Source: Roseateles koreensis
Lineage (GTDB): Bacteria > Pseudomonadota > Gammaproteobacteria > Burkholderiales > Burkholderiaceae_C
Reading direction: 5' to 3'
NCBI RefSeq assembly: GCF_028595305.1
Contig: NZ_JAQQXS010000001.1
Location: 310,001-374,000, forward strand
Length of the DNA: 64,000 nucleotides
Shown here: piece after piece, positions 8,430 to 18,299 of the stretch
Layout of the letters: every line of letters starts with the position of its first letter
How positions within the stretch are numbered: position 1 is the stretch's first letter
Program-made: the position numbers and the translations under genes
Notes under the pieces: model-generated
The model's database searches: none
Told to the model about the DNA's origin: nothing
The model's input: only the letters and a program-made list of their open reading frames with translations

Positions 8430-10089
8430 GGCCTTCCTCCGCGGCTGCGCTGCGCTGGCTGGCGCCAGGCTGCAAGGCCGGCCAGCGCAGGCGAAGCCGG
8501 CGCGCGGTAGCCGTGGCCAGCAGGCCGACAGCCAGCAAGGCGATATCAACGCCGGCCACGGGCCAGTAGTGCTCGATGAAGACGGTCTTCAACAGATGAT
8601 CGCCGGTGGTGATGCTGTTCAGCATCAGCGCCGCAAACGCCAGCACGGCAATGGCGCAACACTGTTCGAACCAGGCCGGCGACGGTTGCACCGGGCGCAA
8701 CGGCTTGCTCCGCCAAGCGGCGTGGACGAATGAAAGAAGCCAGCTGGCCCAGAACGCGCGCTTCTCCCACTCACCACGCAGAGTCAGGTCTTGCGGCAAC
8801 AGCTGGTTGGCCACCAGGACGGCCAGCACGGCGATCAGCATGCCAGTTACTGTTGTAACGGCCATCGCATCGGCACAGCGGGCATGTCCCGGCTGTGCCC
8901 GCTTGCGCTTCTCGACGAAGAACAGGAAACCCGTGACGATGCAGACGCAGCCCGCCATGCCGCCAAACAGATAGAACCAGCGCAGTGCCCAATGTTCGAA
9001 CTGCTGAAGGTGCAGGCCGGTGAGGAACTCGTTGATCTTCGCCACCGTCGAGGGCTGGGGCTCCTCGAACAGCACTCGGCCGGTCGCGCCCTCAAAATGG
9101 ATGGCTTGGCCGAGCAGGGCCACGCGATCGCTGCCGCCGCGATAGACGGTCACGTAACTGTTCTTGTCGCCGGGATGGCTGATGTAGAGGTAGCCGACCT
9201 CACCGGCCATGCCGTGCGACGCCCAGCGGCGCTTGGCCTCGATGACCATTGCATCGACCGAGGCGATGGACGCTGGCACGCCAGAGGCTGCATAGGGCAG
9301 GTTCTTTGCCTGCGCCTCGGCGATCGCGGCGGCCGTGGCCTGCGGCTTCAGCAGCGTCTCCGAAACCGGCAGGTATATGCCAGCGAAGATCGTCAGGCCC
9401 GTCAGCGCGAAGAAGAAGTGGAAGGGCAGCGCGACCACGCCGGTCAGGTTGTGCAGGTCTAGCGTGCTGCGCTGGACGTGCTTCTTCGGTCGGAAGGTAA
9501 AGAACTCGCGGAACAGGCGGCGGTGGATAACCACGCCCGAGACCAGTGCGGCCAGCATCACCAGCGCCGCCAGGCCGACGATCCAGTAGCCTAGATTCCT
9601 CCAGCCGATGTGCAGGCTGATATGCATCGGGTAGAAGAACTCGCTGCCGATCTTCAGCTGGTCGTCGCGCAGCACCCGGCCGTTGCGTGGGTCGACGGTG
9701 ACGTGGCCATGCACATGGTCGTCTGCATCGTTGGGGTTGCCCGGCACGGCGTACTCGGCATAGAGGCCAACAACGGGATCGCGGTGCGTCGTGTAGGCGG
9801 CCCAGTTGAGCGGTTTCAGCTCGGTTGGCAGCGGCGATTTGACGCGCCCGCCCGCAGCTTCGAGTTCGTCCGCCGCGGGCTTCATCTGCGCAAAGATTGG
9901 CGCCAGCATGCTGTCGTAAGACGGCATGGTCTGCGCGGCGAAGCGGGTTTCGGGTAGCGCCCAGCGGTCGAACTCGCGGTCGAACACCGATAGGGAACCG
10001 AAAAAAAAGATGACGATCAGCAGGTAACCCAGCACCAGGCCCAGCCAGGTGTGCAGCCAACTCATCGAAAGACGAAAGCTCGAAAACAT
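8419..10089 (-). CDS. PepSY-associated membrane protein, ferrisiderophore-reductase-like
   Basis: A 556-residue inner-membrane protein. It starts with an amphipathic His-containing helix (MSWLHTWLGLVLGYLLI), has a large periplasmic section, then a cluster of membrane helices with paired histidines (MHISLHIGWRNLGYW, DLHNLTGVV, GLHLQQFEHWALRW) that suit haem b binding, and a final block of four or five helices. This matches PepSY-TM proteins such as FoxB/FegB, which help release iron from siderophores at the inner membrane. It lies in a minus-strand operon after the DUF3649 gene and before the DUF3325 gene, divergent from a TonB-dependent receptor and behind shared Fur boxes. The reductase role is inferred from the family. 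Confidence 0.85.
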   Translation of the reverse strand: MFSSFRLSMSWLHTWLGLVLGYLLIVIFFFGSLSVFDREFDRWALPETRFAAQTMPSYDSMLAPIFAQMKPAADELEAAGGRVKSPLPTELKPLNWAAYTTHRDPVVGLYAEYAVPGNPNDADDHVHGHVTVDPRNGRVLRDDQLKIGSEFFYPMHISLHIGWRNLGYWIVGLAALVMLAALVSGVVIHRRLFREFFTFRPKKHVQRSTLDLHNLTGVVALPFHFFFALTGLTIFAGIYLPVSETLLKPQATAAAIAEAQAKNLPYAASGVPASIASVDAMVIEAKRRWASHGMAGEVGYLYISHPGDKNSYVTVYRGGSDRVALLGQAIHFEGATGRVLFEEPQPSTVAKINEFLTGLHLQQFEHWALRWFYLFGGMAGCVCIVTGFLFFVEKRKRAQPGHARCADAMAVTTVTGMLIAVLAVLVANQLLPQDLTLRGEWEKRAFWASWLLSFVHAAWRSKPLRPVQPSPAWFEQCCAIAVLAFAALMLNSITTGDHLLKTVFIEHYWPVAGVDIALLAVGLLATATARRLRLRWPALQPGASQRSAAAEEGHAF

Positions 10090-10110
10090 ATGTAAAAAAG
10101 CTCCGCAGGT

Positions 10111-10416
10111 TCAGATGGACAAGGGCGTCAGCCAAGCGCCCAGGGCAGTCATGGCCACGCCGCCACCCAGCAGCACCAGCCAGGCGCGCCAGGCACTCGC
10201 AGCCGCGTAGCACCAGCAAAAGGCCGCGAGCCAGACCAAGAAGGCCAGCAGGTACATGGCCATCTGGGCATCTGCATAGGGCATGCCGATACGAAGCAAG
10301 GCTGCGATGCCCAGCATCACCAGGCCAAAGACAAAGATCCAGCCGCCAATGAAGCTGGCAGCGATGCGGGAGGCGACTTCGAACGGTGGCGGAGGAGTGG
10401 TCATTGCAACTTTCAA
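10111..10416 (-). CDS. DUF3649-type iron-uptake membrane protein
   Basis: A 101-residue protein with three predicted membrane helices (about 15-40, 48-72 and 76-97) and a proline-rich N-terminus. It fits the DUF3649 family of small proteins found first in operons with PepSY-membrane and DUF3325 proteins. It is the first gene of its operon, 21 bases before the PepSY gene, and begins directly next to the Fur boxes at 10421-10474. Function within the family is unknown; association with iron uptake comes from context. Confidence 0.72.
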   Translation of the reverse strand: MKVAMTTPPPPFEVASRIAASFIGGWIFVFGLVMLGIAALLRIGMPYADAQMAMYLLAFLVWLAAFCWCYAAASAWRAWLVLLGGGVAMTALGAWLTPLSI

Positions 10417-10420
10417 ACGC

Positions 10421-10437
10421 GATTAATTCTCATTATC
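10421..10437. promoter_or_regulatory. Fur box 1
   Basis: GATTAATTCTCATTATC resembles the Fur consensus built of GATAAT/ATTATC units. It lies directly in front of the minus-strand DUF3649 operon, in the intergenic region shared with the siderophore receptor. Confidence 0.65.
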
Positions 10438-10459
10438 GCAACACTTCACGGATTTTAAA

Positions 10460-10474
10460 TGAGAATCAATCTCA
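10460..10474. promoter_or_regulatory. Fur box 2
   Basis: TGAGAATCAATCTCA is a 7-1-7 inverted repeat with six of seven paired positions and matches the Fur 7-1-7 consensus TGATAAT-C-ATTATCA well. It lies 53 bases before the receptor start and can serve both divergent promoters. Confidence 0.75.
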
Positions 10475-10526
10475 AATAATATAGAGTCGTATCCGCATTT
10501 GCAAAAATGAACCCACGAATAAAACC

Positions 10527-12653
10527 ATGAAAACTCACTTCCTGATGACGGCCTGCGCCTTGGCTGCATTGATTGCGATCGCCGACGTCGCCCAGGCCCA
10601 GGCCCAGGCCGAAGCCCAGAGCACATCCACGCTGGAGAAGATCGTCGTCACCGGCAAGCGCGCCAACCGCGTCTCCAAGGGCGCCACCGGCTTGGCGATG
10701 GATATCAAGGACACGCCGCAGTCGATCAGCTCGATCGACAAGGAGGACCTGACCAACTTCGGCCTGACCGGCAGTAACGAAGCGCTGGCCATGGCCACCG
10801 GCATCAACGTGGAGCAGTACGAGACCAATCGTGCCACCTTCAATTCACGTGGCTTCGAGATCCAACTGACCCAGATGGATGGTCTGGGCATGACCAATTC
10901 CTGGGGCACCGTCGTCGGACGCGAGGATACCTTCCTCTTCGAAAGTATCGAGGTGATCCGTGGCGCCAACGGCCTGCTCACCGGCGTCGGCAATTCCTCG
11001 GGCACGATCAACTACATCCGCAAGCGCCCGAAAAACGAGGATGGCGGCGAGTTCGGTGTGAGCTTCGGCTCCTGGGGCTTGAAGCGGGCTGAGCTGGACT
11101 ACAACAAGGTATTCACCCAGGACGGCAGCTGGGCTGGCCGCTTGGTCGTGGCTTCCGAGGACAAGGATTCCTTCACCCGCGACCTCCACAACAAGCGCAA
11201 CACGATCTATGGGGTCGTCGACGGGCAGATCGGGCAGAACGGCACGCTGACCGTGGGCTTGACCGCTGTCGACGCGAAGCAGAATGCGCCGATGTGGGGT
11301 TCTCTGACGCTGCTGCACGCGGAGGGCTCGCAGGCCGATTTCCCGGTGAGCTCTTCCACCTCGGCCAACTGGGCCTACTGGAACACCCAGTCCTACAACG
11401 CCTTTGCCGAGTACACGCACCGCCTGACGCAAGACTGGGAAGCCAAGCTTACCTATAACGTCCGCCATGCCAACGAGGCGACGAAGCTGCTCTATGCCTA
11501 CTCGTACACCGGCGTGTTGAACAACGACAACACCGGCTTGGTCGGCTGGCCTTACCGCAGCCAGGGCAGCACGGATGACAGCGTTCTGGACGCCAACGTC
11601 AGTGGCCCGTTCTCGGCCTTCGGTCGCAAGCACACCCTGCTGGTGGGTCTGAGCCGTTCGCATGAAAAGACGGCCGTGGACACGTACGCTGCGCTGACGC
11701 ATATGGGGGACTCCTTGCCCGCCTTCCCCTACGGCGGTAACGCCTACGCCGAACCCGATTGGGCCGTGCGCGCGCCAAGCACCCGCGGTCAGCAGACGCT
11801 GACACGCATGTACGTGGCCTCTCGCCTGGTGCTGACCGACAACCTCAAGGCCATCGTCGGATTGAATGCAGTGCATCTCGAACGCAGCGGCGCCTCGATC
11901 TACGGCAGCGCGGCCACCAACACCGAGTATCCGGACACCAACAAGTTCAGCCCCTATGTTGGCCTGACCTATGATTTCACGCCTGACGTGCTGGGCTATG
12001 TCTCCTACTCGGACATCTTCCAGAACCAGGACCAGACCGACCACGGCGGCCACTACCTCGCGCCGATGAAGGGCGTGAACGCGGAGACTGGCATCAAGGC
12101 CGAATGGCTGAATAAGCAGTTGATGACCACCTTCGCCCTCTTCACTGCCAAGCAGCAGAACCTGGCCACCTACGCCGGCCTCATCACCGACGTGCCGACG
12201 ACCGACCCGCGCTACAACACCAATTGGTACGAGGGCAAGGACGTCCGGTCTAAGGGCTTTGAACTGGAGGCAGTCGGTCGCCTGAGCAAGGACACCAAGG
12301 TTTCGCTGGGCTACACCCACCTGATCTTGACCGGCCCCGACGGCAAGGACATCTACGAATGGGTGCCGCGCAACACACTCAAAGCCCGCGTCGAAAGCCG
12401 CATGCCCGCGCTGCCAGAGTTGCACCTCGGCCTGGCCGGCCGCTGGCAGTCAGAGATCAGCAACGTCAGCTATGGCAAGCAGTCGGGCTACGCGGTCGCC
12501 GATGTGTTCGCTTCGTACGCGCTCAACTCGAAGATGACAGTGCGCCTGAACGTCGACAACCTGAGCGACAAGAAATACATCACCGGCCTGGCCTACGGCG
12601 CCCTGTACGGCGCGCCGCGCAGTTACGGCGTGTCGCTGGACTACAAGCTCTGA
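10527..12653 (+). CDS. TonB-dependent ferric siderophore receptor
   Basis: A 708-residue outer-membrane receptor. Residues 1-24 are a signal peptide; a TonB box-like LEKIVVTG follows, then the plug domain (DTPQSISSIDKEDL, SRGFEIQ, ESIEVIRGANGLLTGVGNSSGTINYIRKRP) typical of FhuE/FoxA/FpvA-type hydroxamate siderophore receptors. The barrel ends in SYGVSLDYKL. Length is normal for the family. Fur boxes upstream and the divergent PepSY operon support iron-repressed uptake of a ferrisiderophore. No siderophore synthesis genes are present, so the compound may be foreign to the cell. The exact ligand cannot be read from the sequence. Confidence 0.92.
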   Translation: MKTHFLMTACALAALIAIADVAQAQAQAEAQSTSTLEKIVVTGKRANRVSKGATGLAMDIKDTPQSISSIDKEDLTNFGLTGSNEALAMATGINVEQYETNRATFNSRGFEIQLTQMDGLGMTNSWGTVVGREDTFLFESIEVIRGANGLLTGVGNSSGTINYIRKRPKNEDGGEFGVSFGSWGLKRAELDYNKVFTQDGSWAGRLVVASEDKDSFTRDLHNKRNTIYGVVDGQIGQNGTLTVGLTAVDAKQNAPMWGSLTLLHAEGSQADFPVSSSTSANWAYWNTQSYNAFAEYTHRLTQDWEAKLTYNVRHANEATKLLYAYSYTGVLNNDNTGLVGWPYRSQGSTDDSVLDANVSGPFSAFGRKHTLLVGLSRSHEKTAVDTYAALTHMGDSLPAFPYGGNAYAEPDWAVRAPSTRGQQTLTRMYVASRLVLTDNLKAIVGLNAVHLERSGASIYGSAATNTEYPDTNKFSPYVGLTYDFTPDVLGYVSYSDIFQNQDQTDHGGHYLAPMKGVNAETGIKAEWLNKQLMTTFALFTAKQQNLATYAGLITDVPTTDPRYNTNWYEGKDVRSKGFELEAVGRLSKDTKVSLGYTHLILTGPDGKDIYEWVPRNTLKARVESRMPALPELHLGLAGRWQSEISNVSYGKQSGYAVADVFASYALNSKMTVRLNVDNLSDKKYITGLAYGALYGAPRSYGVSLDYKL

Positions 12654-12772
12654 TGCACATGGCGGCTGGTGCGGCCTGTAAGACGCCCCTCAAAGCTGCC
12701 GCTCATCGGCATCCTGATAGGGCCGACTTTGGCTGATCGCAGTGCAGCGTGGCTTGAGGGAGCGAATTGTCA

Positions 12773-12821
12773 GTGACCGCGCTGATCAGACTGCCGTGTA
12801 GCGCCCAGGGCGGTGATTGAC
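12773..12821. repeat. Right (intact) copy of the flanking direct repeat
   Basis: Forty-nine bases repeating 7906-7965 without its 11-base insertion. Here the sequence is the genuine last codons and downstream flank of the yitT-like gene. With the left copy it brackets the siderophore module. Confidence 0.75.
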
Positions 12822-13415
12822 CACCAGTGCCGCGTTGATGGCGGCCATGCCCAGCAGTGACAGGCCCACTCGGGCGGGCGAGACAAAGCTCAGGGCGCTC
12901 AGCAGAATCAAGGCGTCCAGGCCGGCTTGCACCATGCCGGCCGGCCAACCCTTCTTTTCCTGCAGATAAAGCACCAGCACATTGAGCCCGCCGAGCGAGG
13001 CTCGGTGGCGGAACAAAATCAGCATGCCCGCGCCAATGAGCAGGCCGCCCGCAATGGCCGCAAACACGAGGTTGAGCTGGCTGAACTGAATCCAGTGGGG
13101 CAGGATTTCGCTCAGTGCAGACATCATGCTCACCGCCGTCACTGTTTTGAGCATGAATGCCAAGCCCATGCGTTTATAGGCCAGCCAATAAAAGGGCAGG
13201 TTGATGCAAAAAAAGAGTGCGCCAAAGGGCAAGCCTGTTGCGTAGTGCACCATGAAGGCAATGCCCACGGTGCCCCCCGTCAACATGCCGGCCTGCTTGA
13301 ACAAGGCCACACCCAGCGCCACAAACAAGGTGCCGGTGACCAAGGCTTGCAGGTCCTCGAAATTGCTGTGCCGAAAACTGCGGCTGGCTGCGCGCAGCTT
13401 GTCTGCGGCACTCAT
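12786..13415 (-). CDS. YitT-family membrane protein
   Basis: A 209-residue inner-membrane protein with about five hydrophobic helices. Seen: glycine-rich GTLFVALGVALFKQAGMLTG then GTVGIAFMVHYATG near the start, FCINLPFYWLAYKRMG in the middle and GGLLIGAGMLILFRHRASLGG, all in the order usual for the YitT/DUF161 group, whose transport role is unproven. The start at 13415 overlaps the stop of the DUF2788 gene by four bases (ATGA), so the two are coupled. The last residues VNHRPGRYTAV are duplicated at 7906-7965. Confidence 0.82.
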   Translation of the reverse strand: MSAADKLRAASRSFRHSNFEDLQALVTGTLFVALGVALFKQAGMLTGGTVGIAFMVHYATGLPFGALFFCINLPFYWLAYKRMGLAFMLKTVTAVSMMSALSEILPHWIQFSQLNLVFAAIAGGLLIGAGMLILFRHRASLGGLNVLVLYLQEKKGWPAGMVQAGLDALILLSALSFVSPARVGLSLLGMAAINAALVVNHRPGRYTAV

Positions 13416-13621
13416 CCGTTCATCCACCATTTGATGATGCCTTTGGCAATGAAGCCCACCATGCCGAAGCCCAGGCCCAGCAACAGCACAAAGGTGCCAA
13501 AGCGGCCCGCGCGAGATTCTCTGGCCAATTGAAAAATGATGAAGATCATGTAGACCATGAAGGCGCCAACGCCCCAGGTCAGGCCGAATTGAGCGATCTG
13601 CTGTTCGGTGAATCCAAACAT
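13412..13621 (-). CDS. DUF2788 small membrane protein
   Basis: A 69-residue protein with two predicted membrane helices (about residues 14-33 and 42-63), beginning MFGFTEQQIAQFGLTWG and ending IIKWWMNG. It fits the DUF2788 family of short conserved betaproteobacterial/gammaproteobacterial membrane proteins of unknown role. Its stop overlaps the start of the yitT-like gene; the DUF2189 gene ends 17 bases upstream. Confidence 0.78.
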   Translation of the reverse strand: MFGFTEQQIAQFGLTWGVGAFMVYMIFIIFQLARESRAGRFGTFVLLLGLGFGMVGFIAKGIIKWWMNG

Positions 13622-13638
13622 GGTTGTTCCTGGTCGTC

Positions 13639-14421
13639 CTAATCGGCGCGTTTGACGAGGTCGCGGTAGGCGTGCCAGCTGGCATGACCCAGCCACGGCA
13701 CGACCACAACCAGGCCTAGCAGCATCGTGGCCATGCCCGCCAGACTCAGCAGCATGATCAGGGCAGCCCACAGGGCTACCGGCGCGGGGTACTCCATCAC
13801 CACACGCCAACTGGTGAAAACGGCGCCCAGCACACCGATCTGGGTGTCCAGGATCAAGGGCACCGCAATCATCGTGGAGGCGAACATGGGGGCCGCGAGC
13901 AAAGCGCCGAGGCCCAGCCAAATTTCGAACAGATGCGAGTTGTCGTTGAGCACGACATAACGCAGAAAGTCCTCGGGCGTATGAATCGGTTGGGGCGCAA
14001 AGCCGGTGATCAGGGAGGCCGAGGTCATCACCCAGCCGGTACCGGCAAAGGCCAGCAGAACACCAAAGACAACTAGCCGGCCATCGTGTGGGCGCCAAGC
14101 GTCAATCACACGGGCGAGGCTGGGCGTTCGGCCCATTTCAATGTCGCGACTGATGACGTACAAGCCGGTGGCCAAAATGGGCGCCACCAACAAAAATCCA
14201 CTGAAGGCCCCGGACAACAGCCAGAACCTGTCATGCGTCAGCCACAGGACCAAACCGCCAACAACCGCCATCACAACACCGTGCAGCAGGGACGCGCCCG
14301 GGCAGCGCAACAAGTCTTGCCAGCCGCGCGCCAGCCATCCCAGCGGGCGGAGCAGGGGGATGGGTTTCACGCCGAATTGGCGTGATTGCTGCAGGGCTTT
14401 TTCAGTTTCGAGCATGGGCAT
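13639..14421 (-). CDS. DUF2189 integral membrane protein
   Basis: A 260-residue inner-membrane protein with six predicted helices. Seen: WLARGWQDLLRCPGASLLHG before the first helix, the GLYVISRDIEMGRTPSL loop, and a C-terminal PWLGHASWHAYRDLV. These are hallmarks of the DUF2189 family, function unknown. The start MPMLETEKAL at 14421 is preferred over the longer frame beginning at 14484. It heads the three-gene minus-strand unit with DUF2788 and the yitT-like gene. Confidence 0.8.
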   Translation of the reverse strand: MPMLETEKALQQSRQFGVKPIPLLRPLGWLARGWQDLLRCPGASLLHGVVMAVVGGLVLWLTHDRFWLLSGAFSGFLLVAPILATGLYVISRDIEMGRTPSLARVIDAWRPHDGRLVVFGVLLAFAGTGWVMTSASLITGFAPQPIHTPEDFLRYVVLNDNSHLFEIWLGLGALLAAPMFASTMIAVPLILDTQIGVLGAVFTSWRVVMEYPAPVALWAALIMLLSLAGMATMLLGLVVVVPWLGHASWHAYRDLVKRAD

Positions 14422-14537
14422 GGGACGGTCCGAATGATGCCTGCCGCTGCGGGAGTGCAGCTTGAGCGAAGTCAAGTCGGGCACGGATCAGCGGCCCAAC
14501 TGCACGTCTATTATTCACCGGCTTGACCCGGCCCACT

Positions 14538-15650
14538 TCAGGGGTTTTGCAGCATTTGCGTGGCCACGGCGCTCAGGGCTTGCGGCCCGCCATCGGGCAA
14601 ATGCAGTTGGCGTGCCTGGGCGAGTTGCGGGTAATGCCCGCTCAACGAGCGCTCATAGCCCGGATCGTAGTGTTCGCGCATGAGCTCGCCGAAAACGCTG
14701 GCGAAGTCGCCCGCACGGGCCAGGGCTTGCCAATGGCTCACTTTTTGGTGGCCCCGCAGCGTGACGAGGCCTGACAGCAGGGTGCAGAACTGGTCGGGTT
14801 GGGCCTTGAAATGGGCATAGTCTTCCAGCAGCAATTGCACGCGGGCGGCGTCGGGCATTTCGAGCCAGTAGCATGTTTTTGTGGCGCGCATGGCCGTATG
14901 CAGCGCCTCGGGCAGGCGAATCAGGCCGATCTTGCGACTTTCGCTTTCCACAAAAATGGGTCGGCTCAAATCCAGCGCTTTGAGCGCTTGCCACAGCAAG
15001 CTGTCAAACCCTTTTTGACTGGGTTGGGCCTGATCGGGCAAGGCCCCCAGCACGGAACCCCGGTGTCGTGCCAGGCCTTCAAGATCGAGCACCTGGGCCC
15101 CTTGCGCACGCAACGCATGCAGGAGGCGGGTCTTGCCGCTGCCGGTTCTGCCGCACAACACGTGCAGGGGAAAGTCCAGCGGAATGGCGTCCAGCGCGAG
15201 ACGCACCTCGGTACGGTAGGCCTTGTAGCCCCCCGCCAATTGCCGTGATTTGAAGCCGATTTGCCCCAGGAACCAATGCATGGCACCGGAGCGTTGGCCG
15301 CCGCGCCAGCAGTACACGAGCGGGCGCCAGTTGCGTGGTAGCGCGGCGCCGTGCGCGTCCAGGTGTTGGGCGATATTGCGGGCTACCAAGGCCGCACCGA
15401 GTTTACGGGCCTCGAAGGGTGACGCTTTGTACAGCGTGCCGACAACGCGCCGTTGCTCGTCGTCCAGCACCGGCCAGTTGAGGGCGCCGGGCAGGTGGTC
15501 TTCGGCAAACTCCGAGGGGCTGCGCACGTCGATGATGGCATCAAATTCGTCCAGCTTCGCCAGGGCCGCCGGGGCGTCGATCACGGTGGGGGGCACGCGT
15601 GAGGGCGCCGGTGCAGGCTGGGGTTGTTGCGGCTGTGCTTCGGTGCTCAT
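14538..15650 (-). CDS. mnmH: tRNA 2-selenouridine synthase (SelU/MnmH)
   Basis: A 370-residue enzyme that replaces sulfur in 2-thiouridine at the tRNA wobble position by selenium, through a geranylated intermediate, using selenophosphate. An N-terminal rhodanese domain carries [17 protein letters not shown] and the active-site loop [10 protein letters not shown] with Cys114; a C-terminal P-loop reads GRTGSGKT at 167-174. The start at 15650 overlaps the glnD stop by four bases, so it is read in the glnD transcript. A Pro/Gln-rich leader of about 20 residues precedes the domain. No selD is seen in the window. Confidence 0.93.
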   Translation of the reverse strand: MSTEAQPQQPQPAPAPSRVPPTVIDAPAALAKLDEFDAIIDVRSPSEFAEDHLPGALNWPVLDDEQRRVVGTLYKASPFEARKLGAALVARNIAQHLDAHGAALPRNWRPLVYCWRGGQRSGAMHWFLGQIGFKSRQLAGGYKAYRTEVRLALDAIPLDFPLHVLCGRTGSGKTRLLHALRAQGAQVLDLEGLARHRGSVLGALPDQAQPSQKGFDSLLWQALKALDLSRPIFVESESRKIGLIRLPEALHTAMRATKTCYWLEMPDAARVQLLLEDYAHFKAQPDQFCTLLSGLVTLRGHQKVSHWQALARAGDFASVFGELMREHYDPGYERSLSGHYPQLAQARQLHLPDGGPQALSAVATQMLQNP

Positions 15651-18295
15651 TGGGGCAGGGCAATGGCGTCGAGCAATTCGGTCTCGATCAACAACTGCGT
15701 CTTGTTTTGCTGCAGGGCAGGCCCATCGACGAGGAAGGTGTCTTCCACGCGCTCGCCCAGGGTGGAAATCTTGGCGAGATGCAGATTGATGTTGTGGCGA
15801 GCCATGACGCGGGCGATGGCATAGAGCAGGCCAGCCCGGTCGGTGGTGCTGACTGACAGCACCCAACGCTGACCTCGCTCATCGGGGCGCAGCGCGATGC
15901 GCGGCGTGTACGGGAAGCTCTTGACCCGGCGGGAGAGCCGGCCGCGCCGCGGCTCGGGCAGCGGGCTGTCGGCCATGAGCGCCTGCGTCAACTTGGTTTC
16001 AACCAGCGACACTAAATCGCGGTGGTGCAGGTCGAGGTCGGGGCTGATGACTTGAAAGGTGTCTAACGCATAGCCCTTGCGGGTCGTGTGCACCTTGGCA
16101 TCGAGAATGTTGAAGCCGGCGCCGTCGAAGTAGGCACACATGCGCGCAAACAGATCGGGGCGGTCGGGCGTGTAGACCAGTACCTGCAGGCCTTCACCCA
16201 CCGGGGAGGGGCGGGCGCTGACCTTAGGCTGCTCGCTGCTGACATCGCGCCACAGCGCGCGCGCATGCCAGGCGAGTTCGCTGGCCTCGTGCCGGGCAAA
16301 GTAGCTCAGCTCCAAGGTGTCCCACAAGGCGGCTTCAGTGCCGGGCAACATGCTGTGCAGGGCCAAGCTGTGGCGGGCCTCATTTTTGCGGGCTTCGATT
16401 TCGGCGTCGGCATTGGGCCGTGCGCCGCCGAGTGCCCGCAGGGTGATACGGTAGAGGTCTTCCAGCAGCTTGCCTTTCCAGGCATTCCAGACCTTGGGGC
16501 TGGTGCCGCGGATGTCTGCCACGGTGAGCAGGTACAGGCCGGTGAGGTGGCGTTCATCGCGCATTTTGGCGGCAAAGGCGGCAATCACTTCGGGGTCGGC
16601 GAGGTCTTCTTTCTGCGCCACGCGGGAGAGGGTCAGGTGGTGCTGCACCAGAAAAGCAACCAGCTCGCCGTCTTCTTTGCTAATGCCGTGCGCACGGCAG
16701 AAACGTTTGACTTCCGTGGCGCCCAATTCGGAGTGGTCACCGCCCCGGCCCTTGGCCACGTCATGGAACAGCGCCGCAACGTACAGCAACTCCGGCTTGT
16801 CCCATTGCGCCGCTAGCGAGGAGCAGAAACTGTATTCGTGGGCATGCTCGGGAATGAAAAAGCGCCGCACATTGCGCAAGACCATCAAGATGTGCTGGTC
16901 CACGGTGTAGACGTGGAACAGGTCGTGCTGCATCTGTCCGACGATGGCGCGGAAGACCCACAAATAGCGCCCCAGCACCGAGGTCTGGTTCATCAGGCGA
17001 AAGGCGTGCGTTTGGCCCTCCGGCTGGCGCAGAATCTGCATGAAGGTGGCGCGGTTTACCGGATCGCGGCGGAAGTTGGCGTCCATCACGCCCCGGGCGT
17101 TGTAGAGCGCCCGCAAGGTGTGGGCCGAGAGGCCCTTGATGCCCGGCGTCTGTTGATAGCACAAGAAGGTGCGCAGGATGGCGTGCGGTTGACGGTGGTA
17201 GAGGTCGTCACTGACCACCTCGAGCATGCCGGCACGGTCCAGAAACTCGTCATTGATGGGGCGCATCAGCCCCTGTTGAGAGCCATTCACCTGCTCCTCA
17301 AGATTGAGCAGCAGAATTTGATTGAGCTGGCTGACCGCCTTGGCCGCCCAGTAGTAGCGCCGCATCAGGACTTCAGAGGCGCGCTGGGCTTTGCTGCCGG
17401 CGTAGCCAAAACTCTCTGCCACCGCCGTTTGCAGGTCGAAGACCAAGCGATCTTCACGCCGCCCGGCGACAAGGTGCAGGCGGGCGCGAATCAGTTTGAG
17501 CAGGCCTTCATTGCGCTGCAGCTGGTGGCTTTCGAACGCAGTGATCAGGCCCTTGGCGGCCAGTTCGTGCCAGGTCTTGCCCAGGCCGGCGGCGCGAGCA
17601 ATCCAGATCAGCACTTGCAGATCGCGCAGACCCCCCGGGCTTTCTTTGCAGTTGGGCTCCAGCGAGTAGGGTGTTTCATCGAACTTGGTATGCCGTTGGC
17701 GCATCTCCAGCGTCTTGGCGCGCAAGAAGGCCTTGGGGTCCATGGCGGCCATCAACTGCGCGTCCATCTGCTGCTGCAATTTGCGCGAGCCGCACAGCAG
17801 GCGCGACTCCAGCAGGGCGGTCTGCACCGTCACATCCGCCGCAGCTTCGGTGATGCATTCACCCAAGGTGCGAACCGAGGAGCCGATTTCGAGCCCGCTG
17901 TCCCAGCACGCGGTGATGAAGCTTTCGATGCCTGCCTTGAGCGGGGTGCATTGGTGGGCTTCTACACCGTTTGGGAGCAGCACCAACACGTCGACGTCGG
18001 AGTAGGGGAACAGTTCGCCGCGCCCGTAGCCGCCCACCGCCACCAGGCTGGCGCCCTGCGGCATGGCCGCCGCAGCCCAAAGCGCCTTTAACTGAAGGTC
18101 CACCTGCCGCGCCAACTTGCGCAGCAGGCTTGTGCCGGCGCTCAGCGTCGATCGGGCGGCGCGAAACTGGTCGAGGATCAGCTTTTTGTCAGCCTTGAAT
18201 TGCTGACGCAGCGCTGCAATGTCCAGCACCGTCGGCGTCTCTGACGGCTGGGGATCGCACGGTGTCACAGGCGTGCTTTCTTGGGCGGCAGCCAC
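15647..18295 (-). CDS. glnD: Bifunctional PII uridylyltransferase / uridylyl-removing enzyme
   Basis: An 882-residue cytoplasmic nitrogen-status sensor that uridylylates PII proteins when glutamine is low and removes UMP when it is high. Domains in order: nucleotidyltransferase with [15 protein letters not shown] at 88-102 (Asp100 and Asp102 metal ligands); an HD phosphohydrolase domain with [17 protein letters not shown]; two ACT domains at the end ([16 protein letters not shown] and [16 protein letters not shown]). Length is normal. It starts four bases after the map stop and overlaps mnmH, giving a map-glnD-mnmH unit. Confidence 0.97.
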   Translation of the reverse strand: MAAAQESTPVTPCDPQPSETPTVLDIAALRQQFKADKKLILDQFRAARSTLSAGTSLLRKLARQVDLQLKALWAAAAMPQGASLVAVGGYGRGELFPYSDVDVLVLLPNGVEAHQCTPLKAGIESFITACWDSGLEIGSSVRTLGECITEAAADVTVQTALLESRLLCGSRKLQQQMDAQLMAAMDPKAFLRAKTLEMRQRHTKFDETPYSLEPNCKESPGGLRDLQVLIWIARAAGLGKTWHELAAKGLITAFESHQLQRNEGLLKLIRARLHLVAGRREDRLVFDLQTAVAESFGYAGSKAQRASEVLMRRYYWAAKAVSQLNQILLLNLEEQVNGSQQGLMRPINDEFLDRAGMLEVVSDDLYHRQPHAILRTFLCYQQTPGIKGLSAHTLRALYNARGVMDANFRRDPVNRATFMQILRQPEGQTHAFRLMNQTSVLGRYLWVFRAIVGQMQHDLFHVYTVDQHILMVLRNVRRFFIPEHAHEYSFCSSLAAQWDKPELLYVAALFHDVAKGRGGDHSELGATEVKRFCRAHGISKEDGELVAFLVQHHLTLSRVAQKEDLADPEVIAAFAAKMRDERHLTGLYLLTVADIRGTSPKVWNAWKGKLLEDLYRITLRALGGARPNADAEIEARKNEARHSLALHSMLPGTEAALWDTLELSYFARHEASELAWHARALWRDVSSEQPKVSARPSPVGEGLQVLVYTPDRPDLFARMCAYFDGAGFNILDAKVHTTRKGYALDTFQVISPDLDLHHRDLVSLVETKLTQALMADSPLPEPRRGRLSRRVKSFPYTPRIALRPDERGQRWVLSVSTTDRAGLLYAIARVMARHNINLHLAKISTLGERVEDTFLVDGPALQQNKTQLLIETELLDAIALPQ

Positions 18296-18299
18296 GGCC

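Noticed and set aside
10845-12425. A 526-codon minus-strand frame over the siderophore receptor
   Set aside because: Antisense shadow of a complete TonB-dependent receptor; no domain or start signal.
16838-18091. A 417-codon plus-strand frame across glnD
   Set aside because: Antisense shadow of glnD; His/Gln-rich text is typical of complementary GC-rich codons.
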